Shown: positions 15,401 through 17,124 of the stretch, piece by piece
Layout of the letters: each line of letters begins with the position of its first letter
Position numbering within the stretch: the first letter of the stretch is position 1
Assembly: GCA_026707335.1 (NCBI GenBank)
Contig: JAPOXB010000164.1
Location: 1 to 17,124, forward strand
DNA from: Chloroflexota bacterium
GTDB taxonomy: Bacteria; Chloroflexota; Dehalococcoidia; Bin125
Direction: 5' to 3'
Length of the DNA stretch: 17,124 nucleotides
Program-made: the position numbers and the translations under genes
The notes under the pieces: model-generated
Told to the model about the DNA's origin: nothing
The model's database searches: none
What the model saw: only the letters and a program-made list of their open reading frames with translations

Positions 15401-15786
15401 TACTGCTGCTCAGCGCCCTGGGCGTCCTCGTGGCGTCGCTGGCGGCGGCCCGCACCCGCGCGCTCGAGTTCGCCATCCTGCGCACGATGGGCTTCTCCAT
15501 GCGGCAGATCCTGACCGTCGTCTCGTTCGAGCAGATCTTCATCGTCGTGCTGGCGATGGCGGCCGGCACGCTGGTCGGGTCGCGGCTGGGCATCCTGATG
15601 CTTGAGTTCCTGGGCGTCACCGAGCGCGGCGAGGAGGTCGTGCCGCCCTTCGTCCTCGTGACCGACTGGGGTACCATCAGCGTCGCGTACGGCATCCTCG
15701 GCCTCGTCTTCCTGCTGGCGATCGGGGTGGTCGTCGCGCTGCACGCCCACCTCGCGCTCTACCGGGTTCTGCGCCTTGGCGAATAG
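12424..15786 (+). CDS. Giant FtsX-like ABC transporter permease, paralogue 2
   Basis: Predicted 1120 aa. The ATG at 12424 is chosen for the AGGGGG ribosome site six bases upstream and because the N-terminal span then sits at residues 32-50. Ten spans, in the same layout as the first permease: about 32-50, 322-347, 371-401, 420-440, 468-484, 504-526, 557-577, 982-1008, 1037-1057 and 1084-1107. The outside loops are 51-321 and 578-981. Residues about 687-809 repeat the putative jelly-roll pattern (RIGIWSRV, GRYQDLRM, GWQLVSASL, LWDDLQY, EDFGEIDRWEP). Shared landmarks with paralogue 1 include ELFPTFDP versus EFFPTLDP and VPPFVLVTDW versus LPPFILTTDW. I found no Cys in the whole chain. It is followed after 3 bp by the ATPase, so this is one operon. 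Likely forms a transporter with paralogue 1 and the two ATPases. Confidence 0.88.
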   Translation: MRAPQVSLGAGAVVTRTVLGLVLRRASGHRRLLAAVIIGVVLAVGLMSATEIYRNALRELGVDVDLSRAHKVDLDISITSSTHPFAPVPYARRQVEVDEQLNRIGPHLGGTAQHAVSSTFFLTATGASPTDDPERPRSNLQFLTDLAPHITIDAGRFPTAEAETAPTGGVLLEVAMGSENARRHGVALGDQFDLHPFWRDDLPPVRVRVVGLISPRDPGAEYWGRRTDRFFLDTASWPTYLFFTPPETLLEVLPRHIADLDGRIEDLAYFDLDTIDAADVEPLAHGLRLLSRGVGAEVARTHIQTEMPDTLAAFSQKEFFAQVPLLVLTLQIVAIVLYYLVMVAALLIDRQAGEVALLKSRGAGAKHILGIYSVEGLLLAGLGFGLGPPLALGAVALLGLTPAFEGLSGSDLLDARLTPTVYAWAGLGAVLAFFALLIPAIRAGRRSIVQYKQSISRPETASAFHRYYLDLVIVVVAALLFFQLQQADSLVTEELFGDLNYDPLLLLSPAVFLVTVAVVFLRLFPLLLRAADALTARFSGTAVQLGVWQLMRAPLGHSRLVLLLLLATAIGMFSATFGSTLDRSFDDRAAYLAGAPLRLADVNEDEEMGPHALAARFEDRDDVQAAAPVLRTTVRNLRAGRSLEADILGLDTARLPDTAWFRDDLADGSLAALVAPLTSDAPPPPGVAVPAEARRIGIWSRVTRVERALVVVRVLDAEGRYQDLRMRDPLRAEAGWQLVSASLDGLPAGEKFVTTILVFRSGRSGAFAGQALWDDLQYSPTPGLLGEPFEDGVVIEDFGEIDRWEPVLEPGRRSQIERFSAERTDVISRPSAARYIWDRGFSTAGRGIRLSADGNPLPVLANAAFLADAGLEIGDEIRPFSSSGSIPMRIVGAFELFPTFDPRSGDGLLLADIGRLGYFLNRGANRSGDTFPNEVWITPDGDEGLAGLRGAIEAGEFGEPTVFDTAALREAQDQDPLTAAGWDGLLLLSFIAVLLLSALGVLVASLAAARTRALEFAILRTMGFSMRQILTVVSFEQIFIVVLAMAAGTLVGSRLGILMLEFLGVTERGEEVVPPFVLVTDWGTISVAYGILGLVFLLAIGVVVALHAHLALYRVLRLGE

Positions 15787-15789
15787 CTC

Positions 15790-16770
15790 ATGACCACACC
15801 GGCACACGCCCGCCCCAGTCACGCCCCGACTCCCGGCAGCCCCGCCGCGCCCGACTGGCACGTGGTCTGCGAGGACGTCTTCAAGATCTACAAGGTCGCC
15901 TCGCTGGAGGTCGTCGCGCTGCGCGGGCTCGACCTGCGCATCGAGCGGGGCGAGATGCTGGCGATGGTGGGGGCGTCGGGCTCGGGCAAGTCCACGCTGC
16001 TCAGCATCCTGGCCGGGCTGGAGTTGCCCAGCGCGGGCGCCGTCCGCGTCGACGAGCGCGACCTGCTCACGATGGAGGAGCCCGACCTGGTCCACTACCG
16101 CCGCAGCGAGGTGGGCTTCGTCTGGCAGCAGACGGGGCGCAACCTGATCCCCTACCTGACCGCCGCGCAGAACATCGAGCTGCCGATGGTCGTGACCGGG
16201 CTCTCGCGCGGCGAGATCCGCGCCCGGACGGCCGAGTTGCTCGAGGCGGTGGGCCTCAGCCACCGCGCGCGCTCGCGGCCCGAGCAGCTCTCGGGCGGCG
16301 AGCAGCAGCGCGTCTCCATCGGCGTGGCGCTGGCCAACAACCCGCCGCTGCTGCTCGCCGACGAGCCCACCGGCGAACTCGACTCCCACACCGGCGATCA
16401 GATCTTCGACCTCTTCGCCGACCTCAACCGCCAGTTCGGCGTCACCATCGTGATCGTCACGCACGACGACCACATCGCCGAACGCGTCCCGCGCGTGGTC
16501 ACGATCCGCGACGGACGCATCTCCACGGAGACCTACAACCGCGTGGAGACGCCGGTCAGCGGCGCGCCTCGCACGGTGCGGCATGAGTTCGCCGTCGTGG
16601 ACCGCAGCGGCCGCCTGCAGATCCCCCGCGAGCTGCGCGAGGCCGCCCACCTGGGCGCCCACGTCCGCGTGGCGCTCGGCGACGGTGACGTCATCATCTC
16701 GCGGGACACCCTCCGGCGGGAGGGCGGGGGCGACGCTGAGGACGCCCCCATGACGGGCGGCGCCCCATGA
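15790..16770 (+). CDS. ABC transporter ATPase (MacB/LolD type) with C-terminal AbrB/SpoVT-like domain
   Basis: Predicted 326 aa. Residues about 24-245 are a complete nucleotide-binding domain: Walker A GASGSGKST (61-69), Q-loop WQQ (112-114), signature LSGGEQQR (168-175), Walker B LLLADEP with Glu192 (187-193), D-loop ELDS and H-loop His225. It should power the neighbouring FtsX-like permeases. Beyond the ATPase the chain extends about 80 residues; 264-306 reads HEFAVVDRSGRLQIPRELRE followed by LGAHVRVALGDGDVIISRD, the swapped-hairpin pattern of AbrB/SpoVT/MazE DNA-binding or dimerisation domains (strand, GRLQIP turn, RELRE helix, V-x-V strand, IISR strand). Such a fusion is unusual for transporter ATPases. 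Its role is inferred: dimerisation, regulation of ATPase pairing or autoregulation. The stop overlaps the next ATPase by 4 bp. Confidence 0.92.
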   Translation: MTTPAHARPSHAPTPGSPAAPDWHVVCEDVFKIYKVASLEVVALRGLDLRIERGEMLAMVGASGSGKSTLLSILAGLELPSAGAVRVDERDLLTMEEPDLVHYRRSEVGFVWQQTGRNLIPYLTAAQNIELPMVVTGLSRGEIRARTAELLEAVGLSHRARSRPEQLSGGEQQRVSIGVALANNPPLLLADEPTGELDSHTGDQIFDLFADLNRQFGVTIVIVTHDDHIAERVPRVVTIRDGRISTETYNRVETPVSGAPRTVRHEFAVVDRSGRLQIPRELREAAHLGAHVRVALGDGDVIISRDTLRREGGGDAEDAPMTGGAP

Positions 16771-17124
16771 CCATCGCGCGGCCCGTGCGGCTGGTCACCC
16801 CCTCGGCCGATGAGCTGGAGACGATCGTCGATGTGCGCGATGTGACGCGGCGCTTCCGCGTCGGCGACCAGGACGTCTGGGCCGTGCGCGACGTCTCGCT
16901 GCACGTCGGGCGGGGCAGCTTCGTCGCGCTGATGGGCCGCTCCGGCTCCGGCAAGACGACGCTGCTCAACCTGCTGGCCGGCCTGGACCGCCCCGACAGC
17001 GGCGCGATCCGCCTCGCCGGCCAGGACATCACCAGCGCCTCCGAGCCGGAGCTCCTGGAGGTGCGGCGCCACACCATCGGCTTCGTCTTCCAGTCCTTCG
17101 GGCTGCTGCCGCTGCTCTCGGCCT
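16767..17124 (+). CDS. Second ABC transporter ATPase (3' end missing)
   Basis: The start ATG overlaps the previous stop (ATGA at 16767-16770), so it is translationally coupled. The 119 visible residues begin MTIARPVRLVTPSADELETI, then show the nucleotide-binding fold: aromatic/ATP-contact region near TRRFRVGDQDVWAV, Walker A GRSGSGKTT, LLAGLDRPDSG and the Q-loop FVFQSFGLLPLLSA. This is the MacB/LolD/FtsE-type pattern. Signature, Walker B and H-loop lie beyond the window, so activity cannot be judged. Two different ATPases with two different permeases suggest a heteromeric transporter or two related ones. Confidence 0.9.
   Translation, partial: MTIARPVRLVTPSADELETIVDVRDVTRRFRVGDQDVWAVRDVSLHVGRGSFVALMGRSGSGKTTLLNLLAGLDRPDSGAIRLAGQDITSASEPELLEVRRHTIGFVFQSFGLLPLLSA

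Noticed and set aside
14347..16662. 771-codon minus-strand frame over permease 2 and the first ATPase
   Set aside because: It is a shadow of coding sequence whose real frame carries Walker A, signature and Walker B motifs.
1..17124. CRISPR arrays, tRNA/rRNA genes, insertion sequences, attachment sites
   Set aside because: Looked for regularly spaced repeats, cloverleaf-like segments, transposase motifs and terminal repeats by eye, including around the lower-GC island, and found none.

Overview
The window is a dense, very GC-rich bacterial chromosome segment (two 60-base lines counted by hand, 3721-3780 and 8701-8760, are about 75% and 73% G+C). Genes are packed tightly, often with 4-bp ATGA or GTGA overlaps. 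Gene content is a two-subunit ferredoxin-type 2-oxoacid oxidoreductase with a FrhB-like partner, UppP, and very large FtsX-type permeases with no outer-membrane partners. This fits a high-GC monoderm such as a Chloroflexota (Thermomicrobia-like) or actinobacterial lineage. The assignment is an inference, as no rRNA or tRNA is present to anchor it.

Region 1 (1-2197): the 3' part of a 2-oxoacid dehydrogenase E2 acyltransferase, carrying two tandem E3/E1-binding domains, converges on uppP (undecaprenyl-diphosphatase, minus strand). A 234-bp divergent intergenic region with two perfect inverted repeats separates uppP from the next operon. Region 2 (2198-6180): a three-gene redox operon encodes a two-cluster Fe-S/FrhB-family protein, a fused gamma-alpha 2-oxoacid:ferredoxin oxidoreductase subunit (korA/oorA type) and the TPP-binding beta subunit (korB/oorB type). 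The enzyme should oxidise a 2-oxoacid with CoA to acyl-CoA and pass electrons through Fe-S clusters, plausibly to a ferredoxin or, via the FrhB-like protein, to a flavin or F420.

Region 3 (6184-7811): a bicistronic pair, visibly lower in G+C (52% and 58% in two counted lines), encodes a HipA-like kinase and a DUF3037 protein. The composition and pairing suggest a horizontally acquired accessory module, perhaps toxin-antitoxin-like or defensive, but its function is not known to me.

Region 4 (7870-17124, continuing past the edge): an ABC-transporter locus with two paralogous giant FtsX-like permeases (1141 and about 1120 aa, each with about 10 predicted membrane spans and two large outside domains) and two ATPases. 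The first ATPase has a C-terminal AbrB/SpoVT-like domain; the second is cut by the window end. Between the two permeases, on the opposite strand, sits a translationally coupled pair of small single-span proteins with beta-rich outside domains. The most noteworthy items are the ATPase-AbrB fusion, the permeases with putative jelly-roll insertions and their nested antisense pair, and the kinase-DUF3037 island.
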